Below are positions 1 through 9,259 of a stretch of 64,000 bases of DNA, piece after piece. The notes beneath the pieces were generated by a model. That model did not search any database, was not told the DNA's origin, and saw only the letters and a program-made list of their open reading frames with translations. The stretch spans positions 1-64,000 of the forward strand of contig CAJUIT010000001.1 in assembly GCA_910586565.1 (NCBI GenBank), given 5' to 3'. Positions within the stretch are counted from its first letter, which is position 1. Each line of letters begins with the position of its first letter. The DNA comes from an uncultured Muribaculaceae bacterium. Lineage in GTDB: Bacteria > Bacteroidota > Bacteroidia > Bacteroidales > Muribaculaceae. Position numbers and translations under genes: made by a program.

Positions 1-274
1 ATTCAACAAGGTCGGCCACAGAAAATTGGCTGTGGCGCATTCCGTGGCTTGCGAGTTCGTGGCCGCCTGCAAGCAGGCGGCTCATCACCCCTTCGGCGTG
101 ATGAGCGAAGTTCACCGTGGCAAAAAATGTGGCTTTTACACCCTCCCGCTCGAGAATGTCGAGCACTTTGCCGGCTCCTTGTGCGGATATGTCAATCTGG
201 CGTTCAAACGGGAAATCAACACCATGTTCGAGCGGCAGATCAAATTCTTCAATATCAAAACTAAGGGCAACCAT
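1..274 (-). CDS. Polysaccharide deacetylase (NodB-like), N-terminal part, runs off the window
   Basis: Ninety-one codons are open from the ATG at 274 to the window edge. The start of the protein has the NodB metal motif DIEEFD (residues 7-12) and, near residues 72-81, the second motif HELASHGMRH (the H-x3-H-type zinc ligands). These are the hallmarks of carbohydrate esterase family 4, which removes N- or O-acetyl groups from peptidoglycan or exopolysaccharide. No signal peptide is visible, so a cytoplasmic or wall-precursor substrate is possible. The ATG lies only three bases after the lgt stop, so the two genes are almost certainly one transcript. The catalytic C-terminal half is outside the window. 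Family call is firm; substrate is unknown. Confidence 0.85.
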   Translation of the reverse strand, partial: MVALSFDIEEFDLPLEHGVDFPFERQIDISAQGAGKVLDILEREGVKATFFATVNFAHHAEGVMSRLLAGGHELASHGMRHSQFSVADLVE

Positions 275-277
275 GTG

Positions 278-1165
278 TTATTTTTTTGCGGGTGTGCCGT
301 TTTTCTCCGCTTCGATTTCCTCGGCGAATTTATTGGGGAATGTGAGATGCTCGCGAGGACGAACAAGCGAATATATTATCAGGCCGATGCCTGCGACGAT
401 AAAGGGGATGGAAAGCCATTGCCCCATGTTGAGAGTCATCCCAACCTCAAAGGCTTCCTGCGGATTTTTCACAAATTCAATCAGGAAACGGCTTGCGAAG
501 AGCACCACGAAGAAGATACCGAACAGGAGCCCGGGACGTTCCTCGGCGTTCTTTTTCCAATAGAGCCACATGAGAAGGCCGAAAAGAGCAAGGTAGCAGA
601 GTGCCTCGTAGATTTGCGTGGGGTGGGAGGGGAGTGAGAAAATGGGTTGTGCGCCATTCATCCATGAATGCAGGTTCACAACGAAACGGAATCCCCAGGG
701 GAGGTCGGTAGGATGTCCGTAGATTTCATGGTTCATGAGATTGCCCATGCGCACGAGTGCACCCACAAGAGCGATTGGAATTACCAGACGGTCGAGAATC
801 CACAGCGGGCTGCGTTTGGTTACGAAAATGGAGTAGAGCACCATTCCGATGAAAATGCCTATCGTGGCACCGTGGCTTGCCAGTCCACCCTCCCAAGTGT
901 AGAGGATTTCAATGGGGTGTTGGGAATAATAATCCCACGCATAGAAAAACACGTGACCCAACCGAGCCCCGATTATTGTGGATATGACGAGATAAACAAG
1001 CAGTGTGCCGTCCCATTTTTCATAGGCACCTTCGTGCTTGAAAATTCGGGCCATGATGTAGTAGCCTATCGTGAAGCCGATGATGAACATAACTCCATAC
1101 CATCTGATAGTAACACCGTGGTTAAAGATGACGGGGTTGGCGGTCCATGTGATGTAGTCGAGCAT
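278..1165 (-). CDS. lgt: Prolipoprotein diacylglyceryl transferase
   Basis: Lgt transfers diacylglycerol from phosphatidylglycerol to the lipobox cysteine of prolipoproteins in the inner membrane. The protein is a multi-span membrane protein with the Lgt features GARLGHVFFY, the segment VRMGNLMNHEIYG (equivalent to the R-x-GN-x2-N-x-E signature) and HPTQIYEA. An upstream in-frame ATG at 1234 would place the start inside the ackA terminator hairpin (1206-1243), so I take the ATG at 1165, giving about 295 residues, normal for the family. It shares a transcript with the following deacetylase. The window carries several lipoproteins that would be its substrates (for example at 13.8, 15.3, 23.8 and 55.4 kb). 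Confidence 0.95.
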   Translation of the reverse strand: MLDYITWTANPVIFNHGVTIRWYGVMFIIGFTIGYYIMARIFKHEGAYEKWDGTLLVYLVISTIIGARLGHVFFYAWDYYSQHPIEILYTWEGGLASHGATIGIFIGMVLYSIFVTKRSPLWILDRLVIPIALVGALVRMGNLMNHEIYGHPTDLPWGFRFVVNLHSWMNGAQPIFSLPSHPTQIYEALCYLALFGLLMWLYWKKNAEERPGLLFGIFFVVLFASRFLIEFVKNPQEAFEVGMTLNMGQWLSIPFIVAGIGLIIYSLVRPREHLTFPNKFAEEIEAEKNGTPAKK

Positions 1166-1205
1166 AAGCAGATGAAAATGTGCGCTTTGGCTGGATAAAA
1201 GTAGA

Positions 1206-1243
1206 AATGAGGGTGTGTCGTTTATTGCGGGCACACCCTCATT
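1206..1243 (-). terminator. Hairpin terminator after ackA
   Basis: A perfect 12-base inverted repeat (1206-1217 with 1232-1243, AATGAGGGTGTG / CACACCCTCATT) follows the ackA stop at 1258 and is trailed on the minus strand by a T-rich stretch. It separates pta-ackA from lgt. Confidence 0.8.
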
Positions 1244-1257
1244 GATTTTGTCAGTTA

Positions 1258-2457
1258 TTATTTACCGCTTACGATTGCCGCTGTGTCGCGTGCAATCATC
1301 AGCTCTTCGTCGGTGGGAACAACCACAACCTTAACCTTTGAATCGGCCGACGAAATCACCTTTTCAGTGCCACGCTCCTTGTTGGCTTCAAGGTCGAGGG
1401 TAACGCCCATGAATGCAAGGGGAGCGCACACGTTGGCACGGAGGCCGGTTTGGTTTTCACCAACGCCGCCGGTGAACACGATAATGTCGACACCGCCCAT
1501 CTCGGCTGCATAAGCACCGATATATTTGGTGATGCGCTGTTCATACATGTCGAGTGCAAGCTTGGCGCGTTCGTTTCCGTTCTTCACGGCCGATTCGATT
1601 TCGCGCATGTCGCTCGAAAGCTCGCTCACACCCATTACGCCGCTCTCTTTGTTGATGATTTTCTGAAGTTCGTCGACAGAGAGGTTGTGTTTCTTCATGA
1701 GGAATGTGAGAGCTCCGGGGTCAACGTCGCCAACTCGGGTGCCCATCATAAGGCCTTCGGTGGGTGTGAGACCCATCGAGGTGTCGACACTCTTTCCGTT
1801 GAGCACTGCGGTGATTGAGCCGCCGTTGCCGATGTGGCATGTGATGATTTTCTGAGTGTTGATGTCAACGCCGAGAATCTCGCACACGCGGGCCGATACA
1901 TAGCGGTGGCTTGTGCCGTGGAAACCGTAGCGGCGCACACCGTCCTCAGTGTAGAAACGGTAGGGGAGAGCGTAGAGATAGGATTTTGCAGGCATTGTCT
2001 GGTGGAAAGCGGTGTCGAACACACCCACCTGCTTGATGCCGGGGAGAATTTCTTCAACGGCCTCGATGCCGGTGACATTGGCGGGGTTGTGAAGCGGCGC
2101 AAGGTCGTAGCAGTCTTTTACCTGTTGGATAACCTCATCGGTGAGGAGCACGCTCTTGCTGAATTTCTCGGCACCGTGAACCACACGGTGGCCGACGGCG
2201 TCGATTTCATCGTAGGATTTGATGCATCCGAGTTCGGGGTCGGTGAGTATGTCGAGGACTGCTTTAACAGCTCCCTTGTGGTCGACAAGACCGAGTTCTT
2301 TTATGGCCTTGCTGCCGTCGGCGAGTTTATATTTCAGAAAACCGTCGTGCAGACCGATTTTTTCAACACCACCTTCGGCAAGAACATTTTCACCTTCGGT
2401 GTCGATAAGCTTATATTTCACAGAACTGCTGCCGCAGTTGAGAACAAGAATTTTCAT
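1258..2457 (-). CDS. ackA: Acetate kinase
   Basis: AckA makes ATP and acetate from acetyl phosphate, the last step of the Pta-AckA pathway in the cytoplasm. The 399-residue length is typical. Visible signatures are the N-terminal VLNCGSSSVKYKL (ASKHA phosphate-binding loop), GHRVVHGAEKF, RRYGFHGTSHRYVS with the catalytic region, CHIGNGGSI, and FTGGVGENQ for adenosine binding. It lies 35 bases after pta and clearly forms one operon with it; a strong terminator follows. Nothing unusual is seen. Confidence 0.98.
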   Translation of the reverse strand: MKILVLNCGSSSVKYKLIDTEGENVLAEGGVEKIGLHDGFLKYKLADGSKAIKELGLVDHKGAVKAVLDILTDPELGCIKSYDEIDAVGHRVVHGAEKFSKSVLLTDEVIQQVKDCYDLAPLHNPANVTGIEAVEEILPGIKQVGVFDTAFHQTMPAKSYLYALPYRFYTEDGVRRYGFHGTSHRYVSARVCEILGVDINTQKIITCHIGNGGSITAVLNGKSVDTSMGLTPTEGLMMGTRVGDVDPGALTFLMKKHNLSVDELQKIINKESGVMGVSELSSDMREIESAVKNGNERAKLALDMYEQRITKYIGAYAAEMGGVDIIVFTGGVGENQTGLRANVCAPLAFMGVTLDLEANKERGTEKVISSADSKVKVVVVPTDEELMIARDTAAIVSGK

Positions 2458-2492
2458 AATGATGGTTTGAGAAGATGTTTTTATGTCGGTTT

Positions 2493-3497
2493 TTATTCAT
2501 GAATTGCCTGGTTGGCGGTCATGATAATGGTTTTGCAGATGTCGGTTGCCGAGCAGCCGCGCGAAAGGTCGCTGACGGGAGCTGCAAGACCCTGCAGGAG
2601 CGGACCAACGGCTTCAACGCCGGCGAGACGCTGCACGAGCTTGTAGGCGATGTTGCCAACTTCGAGCGACGGGAAAATGAGCACGTTGGCTTTTCCTGCT
2701 ACATCTGATTTGGGGGCTTTCAGAGCGGCAACGATGGGCACGAGTGCGGCGTCGCTCTGCAGCTCGCCGTCGAGGCAAAGCTCGGGAGCCATCTCATGGG
2801 CGATTTTTGTGGCTTCAATCACTTTGTCGACACGTTCGTTGCGTGCGCTGCCTTTGGTTGAGAATGAAAGAAGGGCAACTTTGGGTTCGATGCCTGCCAC
2901 ATCGCGGGCAGTGCGTGCCGAGCAAACGGCAATCTGTGCAAGCTGGCGTGCGTCGGGTTCGGGCACCACAGCACAGTCGGCAAATACCAGAATTCCGTCG
3001 GTGCCGTAGGGGGAATCTTCGGGCAGAAGCATGAGGAAAGCGCCCGACACGGTGTCGATTCCGGGTTCGGTTTTTATCACCTGGAAAGCTGCGCGGAGCA
3101 CGTCGCCGGTAGTGTGGATTGCGCCTGACACCATGCCGTCGGCTTCACCGGCCTTCACCATGAGGCATCCGAAATAAAGCTCATCGGAAGTGAAGTGGCG
3201 CGCATCCTCCATCGAGATCCCCTTTTTGCGACGCAGTTCAAAAAAGAGCGGGGCATATTTGTCGATGTTCTTCTCATCCTTGGGGTCGAGGATGGTTGCC
3301 TTGTCGATATGGAGCAGATTGAGGCGGGCGGCTGTCTTTTTAATTTCAGCGGGGTTGCCCAGCAAGATGATTTCTGCCAGTCCGTCGGCAAGAATCATGT
3401 TGGCTGCGGTTATGTTACGTTCCTCAGCTCCTTCGGGAAGCACTATGCGTCGGGGATTCTCCTTGGCGCGTCGGGTTAAGCGTTCAAACAGTTTCAT
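2493..3497 (-). CDS. pta: Phosphate acetyltransferase
   Basis: Pta converts acetyl-CoA and phosphate to acetyl phosphate, the substrate of the following gene product AckA. The 334-residue protein is the short single-domain form. It shows the PTA/PTB features VLPEGAEERNI near the start, MVSGAIHTTGDVLRA and the C-terminal NVLIFPSLEVGNIAYK and GPLLQGL segments. It lacks the N-terminal regulatory domains of enterobacterial Pta. It is first in the pta-ackA operon; a likely promoter element sits about 110 bases upstream. Confidence 0.97.
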   Translation of the reverse strand: MKLFERLTRRAKENPRRIVLPEGAEERNITAANMILADGLAEIILLGNPAEIKKTAARLNLLHIDKATILDPKDEKNIDKYAPLFFELRRKKGISMEDARHFTSDELYFGCLMVKAGEADGMVSGAIHTTGDVLRAAFQVIKTEPGIDTVSGAFLMLLPEDSPYGTDGILVFADCAVVPEPDARQLAQIAVCSARTARDVAGIEPKVALLSFSTKGSARNERVDKVIEATKIAHEMAPELCLDGELQSDAALVPIVAALKAPKSDVAGKANVLIFPSLEVGNIAYKLVQRLAGVEAVGPLLQGLAAPVSDLSRGCSATDICKTIIMTANQAIHE

Positions 3498-3605
3498 CGT
3501 TATAAGTGTCTGTTCTTAATTATTTGGTTATCGTCATCAGGCACTTTGTTGAAACGTTTGGCTGCCACCATTGCAGCATGGCCGGTGCCTGATATTTTGG
3601 TATTG

Positions 3606-3613
3606 CAAAAGTA
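3606..3613 (-). promoter_or_regulatory. -7 promoter element upstream of pta
   Basis: TACTTTTG on the minus strand fits the Bacteroidetes -7 consensus TAnnTTTG. No good TTTG is found 19-21 bases further upstream, so the -33 box is weak. Transcription would begin near 3600, leaving a leader of about 100 bases before pta. Confidence 0.45.
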
Positions 3614-3654
3614 CAAAAAATTAGGTTAAACAGGGCTCTAAAATCATGCTAAAA

Positions 3655-4674
3655 TCATTGTGGCCTCACGTGGGTGTCGAGCCAATCAAGAATGGCACTC
3701 AGCGCATCTTCCGAAATGTCGTCGGTTATGGCGGCATATTCTGTAACTAACCCTGTTGAACAATGCTGAAAAAGGTGGTTGTGACCGGCGAGGAGGCGTG
3801 TGTCGGCTTGCTGATTAAGCTCGCTGATAGTTGTGAGATTTCCCGGAAGCACCTGAGTGTCGCGGTCGCCGTTCAAAGCAAGCCAAGGAATGGCGACGGC
3901 GCTGATATCGGAAGCCGGATCATATTTGATGAAATCGCGATACCACGGCGACAGCAGTGCCGCTAATTGTTTTTCAATCAGTTGCTGCGTCTGCGTCAGT
4001 TTTGCGGCTTCACCGTATATGCCGTTGAGGGTGAATGAAAGTGCCATGCGCGCCTGCACATCGGGCAAATTCGATTTTACAATGTCGAGTAGGCGACGTT
4101 GGTCGGCTTCCTTATCCCAACGGCCGGTGAGGCTTACGGCAAGTGCCCTCGATTGCGACATGACGATAGAGTCGCCCGCCCATGCCGGGGCGGCAAGCGT
4201 GATTATGAATTTACACAGCGGGTCGGAAGCGTTTTTAACGGCGATTATTCCACCTTCAGAGTGGCCGAGCACACCCGCCGGAGTTGCAGGAAAGCGGTCG
4301 GCGATGTAGTGCAATCCGGCATTTATGTCGGCGGTTAAGTCGCTGTTTACAGCCGTGTTGAAATCGCCTGTGCTCTCACCTGTGCCGCGGTCGTCCATCC
4401 GTAGCACGGCATAACCGTGCCGTGCCAGGAACTCTGCAATAACTTTGAACGGACGATGCCCGGCAACCTCTTCATCGCGATTCTGGGCACCGCTGCCGGT
4501 TGCCAAAACCAACGAAGCCTTGGGCTTGGAATCATTGGGAATGGTTAAAGTGCCTGCAAGCGTAACGTCTGCTTCGCCGTTTTGCACCGCTACATCTTCG
4601 GTGGAGAAAGCATAGGCCGTTGTGGTTGCGAGCAGCATCGGCAAAGCTGCAATGAAGTGTAGAATCTGTTTCAT
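3655..4674 (-). CDS. Secreted alpha/beta hydrolase (serine aminopeptidase S33 type)
   Basis: A signal peptide (residues 1-22, ending TTAYA) is followed by an alpha/beta-hydrolase domain. The nucleophile elbow is GHSEGG (Ser139), the acid is probably Asp272 in NGDRD, and the base His300 in GHNHLF; RMDDRGTGES near residue 92 is the typical oxyanion-side loop of the S33/DUF1749-like group. The protein is therefore probably a periplasmic esterase or peptidase; the substrate cannot be read from sequence. It stands alone: pta lies upstream in another transcription unit and the U32 gene diverges from it. Confidence 0.85.
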   Translation of the reverse strand: MKQILHFIAALPMLLATTTAYAFSTEDVAVQNGEADVTLAGTLTIPNDSKPKASLVLATGSGAQNRDEEVAGHRPFKVIAEFLARHGYAVLRMDDRGTGESTGDFNTAVNSDLTADINAGLHYIADRFPATPAGVLGHSEGGIIAVKNASDPLCKFIITLAAPAWAGDSIVMSQSRALAVSLTGRWDKEADQRRLLDIVKSNLPDVQARMALSFTLNGIYGEAAKLTQTQQLIEKQLAALLSPWYRDFIKYDPASDISAVAIPWLALNGDRDTQVLPGNLTTISELNQQADTRLLAGHNHLFQHCSTGLVTEYAAITDDISEDALSAILDWLDTHVRPQ

Positions 4675-4835
4675 TTTATAAAGCGGATGGAGTGGAAGCT
4701 ATTTTGATAAGTCGCCTTTCCAATTAAACCGGCACGAATTCGACCGACTTCTTTAGGGGTATGTTTAGTTGATTCAAAAATAGCAAAAATTTGGTTAAGG
4801 TGCGCCGTTTTTATCAGAATGAAATTGAAATGAGC

Positions 4836-4843
4836 TACCTTTG
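4836..4843 (+). promoter_or_regulatory. -7 promoter element for the U32 gene
   Basis: TACCTTTG matches TAnnTTTG and lies 55 bases before the U32 start codon. The -33 region is T-rich but has no exact TTTG at the ideal distance. Confidence 0.55.
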
Positions 4844-4897
4844 TAAATTCAAAAAAACAGGGAGCGCCCGTAGAGGCTCCTCATTTGAAACGTATAT

Positions 4898-6766
4898 ATG
4901 ACAACAAACAGCTCGCCCACAGTTCAATATCTCGAACTGCTCGCCCCTGCAAAAAATAAGGAAACTGCAATTGCCGCCATCGATCACGGGGCGGATGCGG
5001 TGTATATCGGCGCACCTTCTCATGGTGCCCGCCGTCAGGCAGCAAACACATTGGAGGATATAAAGGAGGTTGTGACTTACGCCCACCGTTTCAATGTGCG
5101 GGTTTATGTAACTGTCAATACAATTGTCTACGACAACGAGCTTGCCGATGTTTGTGAACTGGTGTGGAATCTTTATTCAGCCGGAGTCGATGCGCTGATT
5201 GTGCAGGATATGTCGCTGTTGCGCATGAATCTGCCTCCGATTGCATTACATGCGTCCACGCAGTGTGACATTCGCACCCCATCTAAGGCTCGTTTTCTTC
5301 AGGATGCCGGCTTCTCGCAACTTGTGCTCCCCCGTGAACTTTCGCTTGATGAAATAAGAGCTTTCAGCAATGCTGTCGACATCCCGTTGGAAGCGTTTGT
5401 GCATGGCGCGTTGTGTGTGAGCTACAGCGGTGATTGTCAGGCAAGTTTCCTCACTACGGGACGGAGCGCCAACCGAGGTGAATGTGCACAGATTTGCCGA
5501 TATAAATTCAACCTTGAGGACTCGCGCGGCAACCGGTTGATTGAGGGAAAACACTTGCTTTCGCTTAAAGATATGAACCGGCTTGACATGCTTCAGGATA
5601 TGGCAGATGCCGGGATTTCATCGTTCAAAATAGAGGGGCGACTCAAGGATATAGGTTATGTGAAGAATGTGGTGGCCGCTTATAGCGATGCTCTCAACCG
5701 CATTGTTGCCGCATCGGACGGGAAATACCGCCGGCGGTCGCGCGGCACGTGTGAAGTTACATTTACACCTGACGTTACACGCAGTTTTAACCGCGGATTC
5801 ACATCCTATTTTTTGAAAGACATTCACCCCGGAGCGCATGCGCTGGCATCGATTGACTCTCCGAAATGGATTGGGGCGAATGTGGGGGTGGTAAAGCGTC
5901 AGTTGTCACCTCGGCGCGTGAAGGCTGTTTTGAGCTGCAAACTTGAGAACGGCGATGGCCTTGGCTACTTCAACGGGGATGGTGAGTTTTGCGGGTTCCG
6001 GTTGAATAAAATAGAGGGGGATATTATCTCAACAGCATCGGATGTGGCAGTTCCCGCGGGAACTCAACTCTACCGCAACTTCGACAAACAATGGAATGCA
6101 GCACTCGACAAACCAACTTCGCGGCGCACCATTGGTGTGAACATGTCGCTCAGGAGCTGTGGAGATACTCTCGTGCTTGAATTGACCGACAATGACGGGG
6201 TGAATGTTGCCGTTTCGCAAATCTATGCGGCCGAGCCTGCTGCAACCCCTCAGACAGAAGCTCGAAAACGTGTGCTTTCAAAGCTCGGTGATACCATTTT
6301 TTCGTTGCAGGCGCTCGACGATGGGGTGGGCTCATTGTTCATTCCCGCTTCAGTGCTCACATCGTTGCGGCGCGATGGGGTTGATGCGATGCTTCACGCC
6401 AACGAAAGTGCATATAGTTTTGATTATCGTCGAAAAGCAGATTCTCAACTCTCATTGCCTGAGGGTGTAACATTGTCGCGTCACGACAATATTGCAAATC
6501 ATGAGGCTGCGACATTTTATGAAAGCATCGGTTGCACAGTGCCAAAAGCGGCAAAAGCTGTGGAAACAATGAAGGATGACGGCACTGAAATGCGTGTGAT
6601 GCAGACACGCTATTGCCTTCGCCGCGAATTGGGGGCGTGTCTCAAGCAAGGGGGAGCGAAAAAAGTGCCCGGTCAGCTTTTCCTTACTTCCGGTCCCGAC
6701 TTGCGGTTCCGACTTGACTTTGATTGCGCCAATTGCCGCATGAATGTGATTAGGGTTGCACGTTAA
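4898..6766 (+). CDS. U32-family protein (peptidase U32 / RlhA-like)
   Basis: The N-terminal half is a U32 TIM-barrel-like domain: LELLAPAKNKETAIAAIDHG at the start, GADAVYIGAP, and the family signature EAFVHGALCVSYSGDC near residues 163-178, followed by NRGECAQICR with further cysteines. The C-terminal half includes a collagenase-associated (DUF3656-like) region and ends in a cysteine-rich patch (CLRRELGACL and FDCANCRMN). This long two-domain layout (622 residues) resembles RlhA/YdcP, which hydroxylates a cytidine of 23S rRNA, more than the short UbiU/TrhP-type members. I infer an RNA hydroxylation role; the old name is collagenase-like peptidase. It converges with the porin gene. Confidence 0.85.
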   Translation: MTTNSSPTVQYLELLAPAKNKETAIAAIDHGADAVYIGAPSHGARRQAANTLEDIKEVVTYAHRFNVRVYVTVNTIVYDNELADVCELVWNLYSAGVDALIVQDMSLLRMNLPPIALHASTQCDIRTPSKARFLQDAGFSQLVLPRELSLDEIRAFSNAVDIPLEAFVHGALCVSYSGDCQASFLTTGRSANRGECAQICRYKFNLEDSRGNRLIEGKHLLSLKDMNRLDMLQDMADAGISSFKIEGRLKDIGYVKNVVAAYSDALNRIVAASDGKYRRRSRGTCEVTFTPDVTRSFNRGFTSYFLKDIHPGAHALASIDSPKWIGANVGVVKRQLSPRRVKAVLSCKLENGDGLGYFNGDGEFCGFRLNKIEGDIISTASDVAVPAGTQLYRNFDKQWNAALDKPTSRRTIGVNMSLRSCGDTLVLELTDNDGVNVAVSQIYAAEPAATPQTEARKRVLSKLGDTIFSLQALDDGVGSLFIPASVLTSLRRDGVDAMLHANESAYSFDYRRKADSQLSLPEGVTLSRHDNIANHEAATFYESIGCTVPKAAKAVETMKDDGTEMRVMQTRYCLRRELGACLKQGGAKKVPGQLFLTSGPDLRFRLDFDCANCRMNVIRVAR

Positions 6767-6775
6767 AAACGGAAC

Positions 6776-6792
6776 CTAACGCTTTTCGTTAG
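6776..6792. terminator. Small hairpin between convergent genes
   Basis: CTAACG (6776-6781) and CGTTAG (6787-6792) flank a CTTTT loop, in the 22-base gap between the U32 stop and the porin stop; the right arm contains the porin stop codon. It is followed by T-rich sequence on the plus strand and could stop both transcripts. Confidence 0.45.
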
Positions 6793-7823
6793 AATTTTAC
6801 GATTAGTTCGGCGAGAATTTTGTCGGAGTCGCCTGTTGGTGCCGCAACTCCTGAATTATAGAAATATTTCTCATAGTTGAGTCGCACGGCGGCTTTAACC
6901 GGAGCTTTTACAAAAGCCAAGGTTGTGCCCAGAGTAATTCGGCGGCGTGCGGGGTCGGTCAATGTGAGATTCCCTTCGCTGTTGCGTGTGCCGGTTGAGT
7001 GGTCGGTCATGCCGTCAAAACGCCCTTGAAACGACAGTTGGTTGAATGTGGTGTGGCGCAGAGGAATTGCATAGGATGTGAACAGATTCCATGCATGAAC
7101 CGACTTGAAACGGTTGGAGGTGTAGTGTTTGTTGGCATATTCACCTTCCACAATCCAACGTCCGGCCTGCCAAGTAACGGCTCCGTCGGCAATGTTGATG
7201 CGCACCGAATCGGGTTCAATCGAGGCATATCCCGCTGAAAAAGTAACGTTCCCAACGCGGTAGGAGGCTTTTGCCGCGTAGTTCATTGATTTCTGCCACT
7301 TGTCGTGGTTGCTCATTGCAACGGAGTTGAACACGCCACCTTCCACAGTGAGAGGAATTTTCGTGCCGTAGTAGCCTACCTTTGCTCCCACCTCGCGCAT
7401 GTTGAGGATATCTTTCCCGATAAACGAGCGGTTGCCAAAGTAGTAGTTCCCTGGGGCGCGGAAGCAATCAACGCCGAAAGGCACCCTGAATTGACCGGCT
7501 TGAACGCGCCAGTCGCCTGCAAATCCCCATTTGGCATAGGCATCAAGGATTTTCATAGTGCCGCGGTCGCACGCATCAATCTGAATGAAATAATCGAGAG
7601 TAGGGAGAACTTTACCGCTCAGAGAAACTCGGGCGTTACGCACTTCAAAACGTTCGGTGAAATCACCGTTATTGATTTCGCCTTCCCAACGCGCGCGCAG
7701 AACTCCATGAATCTGAGGCGTGTAGTTGACTTTTTGAGAATCTGATTCAGTTTCGGCGGCAACGACTGAGCCGGATAGAATAAGGCTTGCTATTGCAGAT
7801 GTGATGATGCGGTTGAATTTCAT
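6789..7823 (-). CDS. Outer-membrane porin of the phosphate-selective O/P type
   Basis: A 344-residue protein with a signal peptide (cleavage near VVAAE, residue 23), alternating hydrophobic/polar beta strands and a C-terminal phenylalanine (ending LIVKF), as expected of an outer-membrane beta-barrel. Segments such as FEVRNARVSLSGKV, DYFIQIDACDRGT, and VQAGQFRVPFGVD match the porin O/P family found widely in Bacteroidetes. The family name comes from Pseudomonas OprP/OprO; the true substrate here is unknown and phosphate selectivity should not be assumed. A TAATTTTG element lies only four bases upstream of the ATG. Confidence 0.85.
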   Translation of the reverse strand: MKFNRIITSAIASLILSGSVVAAETESDSQKVNYTPQIHGVLRARWEGEINNGDFTERFEVRNARVSLSGKVLPTLDYFIQIDACDRGTMKILDAYAKWGFAGDWRVQAGQFRVPFGVDCFRAPGNYYFGNRSFIGKDILNMREVGAKVGYYGTKIPLTVEGGVFNSVAMSNHDKWQKSMNYAAKASYRVGNVTFSAGYASIEPDSVRINIADGAVTWQAGRWIVEGEYANKHYTSNRFKSVHAWNLFTSYAIPLRHTTFNQLSFQGRFDGMTDHSTGTRNSEGNLTLTDPARRRITLGTTLAFVKAPVKAAVRLNYEKYFYNSGVAAPTGDSDKILAELIVKF

Positions 7824-7908
7824 GCTGCAAAATTAACTAAAATTTCATAAGTAGCTGTTCACATTAAACAACTTCTTAATCATGACGCATGATTTCGCCA
7901 CACTTCTC

Positions 7909-9183
7909 CTATCGGTCTCCCCAACGGTTGCGTTGCAATTCAGCAAGGCGATCCTCGGCGGGGTTGCTGCATGGATTCCAGAAACGGTTGCCGGTGATAT
8001 CGTCGGGAAGAAACTGCTGCCGCACGAAGTTTCCGGGATAATCATGGGCATATTTGTAGTTTGTGCCGTAGCCGAGGTTTTTCATCAGTGACGTGGGGGC
8101 GTTGCGTATGTGGAGCGGCACGGGCAGATTACCGCTTTGGCGCACCTCGGCAAGTGCTGCATCAATGGCCTTGTAGGCCGAGTTGCTTTTGGCTGACGTG
8201 GCAAGATAGATGGTACATTCGGCCAATGGGATGCGCCCCTCGGGCATCCCGATTTTGTGAATGATGTCGAACGTTGCGTTGGCGAGCAACAGAGCATTAG
8301 GATTGGCGAGTCCGATGTCTTCGGCCGCTACAATGGCGAGTCGGCGCGCAATAAAGACGGGGTCCTCGCCACCTTCAATCATTCGGGCAAGCCAATAAAT
8401 TGCAGCGTCGGGGTCGCTTCCGCGAATGCTTTTTATGAAAGCCGAGATAATGTCGTAGTGCATTTCCCCCTGCTTGTCGTAGGCGAGCGGATTTTCCTGA
8501 AGCCGCTCTACCACCACTTTGTCATTTATCACAAGCGGTTGACCAAGCGGGGTTGACTGCATCAGCAGGTCGAGGATGTTGAGCAATTTGCGTGCATCAC
8601 CCCCTGAAAAGCGGAAAAGCGCTTCGGTTTGCTCAACTGTCACATCGCTTTTTTTCAACAGTTCGTCGGCAGTGACTGCACGGGTGAGCAGTGTCTGGAG
8701 CTCAGGCTCTTCGAGCGGCTTGAGAACATAGACCTGTGCGCGTGAAAGCAACGGGCGGATAACTTCAAACGACGGGTTCTCGGTGGTGGCTCCGATTAGA
8801 GTGACGGTTCCGTTTTCAACAGCTCCTAACAGGCTATCCTGTTGAGATTTGCTGAAACGGTGGATTTCATCGATAAACAGAATCGGGCGCCCGGTGGAGA
8901 ACATGCTTGATGCATCGGTTTTGCAACGCTCGATAACATCGCGAACATCCTTTACGCCTGCATTTACGGCGCTGAGTGTGTAGAAGGGCGATTTTGTGGT
9001 GTTTGCGATGATTTTGGCAAGTGTTGTTTTTCCGACCCCGGGAGGACCCCACAGAATGAAAGAACTTACATTCCCCGTGTCGATCATGCGCCGGAGAACG
9101 CCGCCGTCGCCCACAAGGTGGGTCTGGCCGATGTATTCATCAAGATTCTTTGGTCGTAGCCGTTCGGCAAGTGGAGCAAGCAT
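7909..9183 (-). CDS. rarA: Replication-associated recombination protein A (AAA+ ATPase)
   Basis: RarA/MgsA/WRNIP1 acts at stalled replication forks, binding SSB and single-strand DNA ends. The protein begins LAERLRPKNLDEYIGQ, has Walker A GPPGVGKTT, Walker B ILFIDEIHRF, sensor 1 GATTENPSFEV and the clamp-loader-like C-terminal MgsA region (MIEGGEDPVFIARRL, AAEDIGLANP, CTIYLATSAKSN). The length of 424 is normal. It lies 76 bases after fmt on the same strand and may be co-transcribed with it. Confidence 0.96.
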   Translation of the reverse strand: MLAPLAERLRPKNLDEYIGQTHLVGDGGVLRRMIDTGNVSSFILWGPPGVGKTTLAKIIANTTKSPFYTLSAVNAGVKDVRDVIERCKTDASSMFSTGRPILFIDEIHRFSKSQQDSLLGAVENGTVTLIGATTENPSFEVIRPLLSRAQVYVLKPLEEPELQTLLTRAVTADELLKKSDVTVEQTEALFRFSGGDARKLLNILDLLMQSTPLGQPLVINDKVVVERLQENPLAYDKQGEMHYDIISAFIKSIRGSDPDAAIYWLARMIEGGEDPVFIARRLAIVAAEDIGLANPNALLLANATFDIIHKIGMPEGRIPLAECTIYLATSAKSNSAYKAIDAALAEVRQSGNLPVPLHIRNAPTSLMKNLGYGTNYKYAHDYPGNFVRQQFLPDDITGNRFWNPCSNPAEDRLAELQRNRWGDR

Positions 9184-9259
9184 GGGAAGTACGGATTAGA
9201 GCAAGTCGGGAATTTTCCGGAGCTTATGGGTGGATTGAGAGTTTATTGGTTAGTGGCGA

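Noticed and set aside
1166..1234. Upstream extension of lgt to an ATG at 1234
   Set aside because: It would start inside the ackA terminator hairpin and adds residues unlike Lgt; the ATG at 1165 fits the family.
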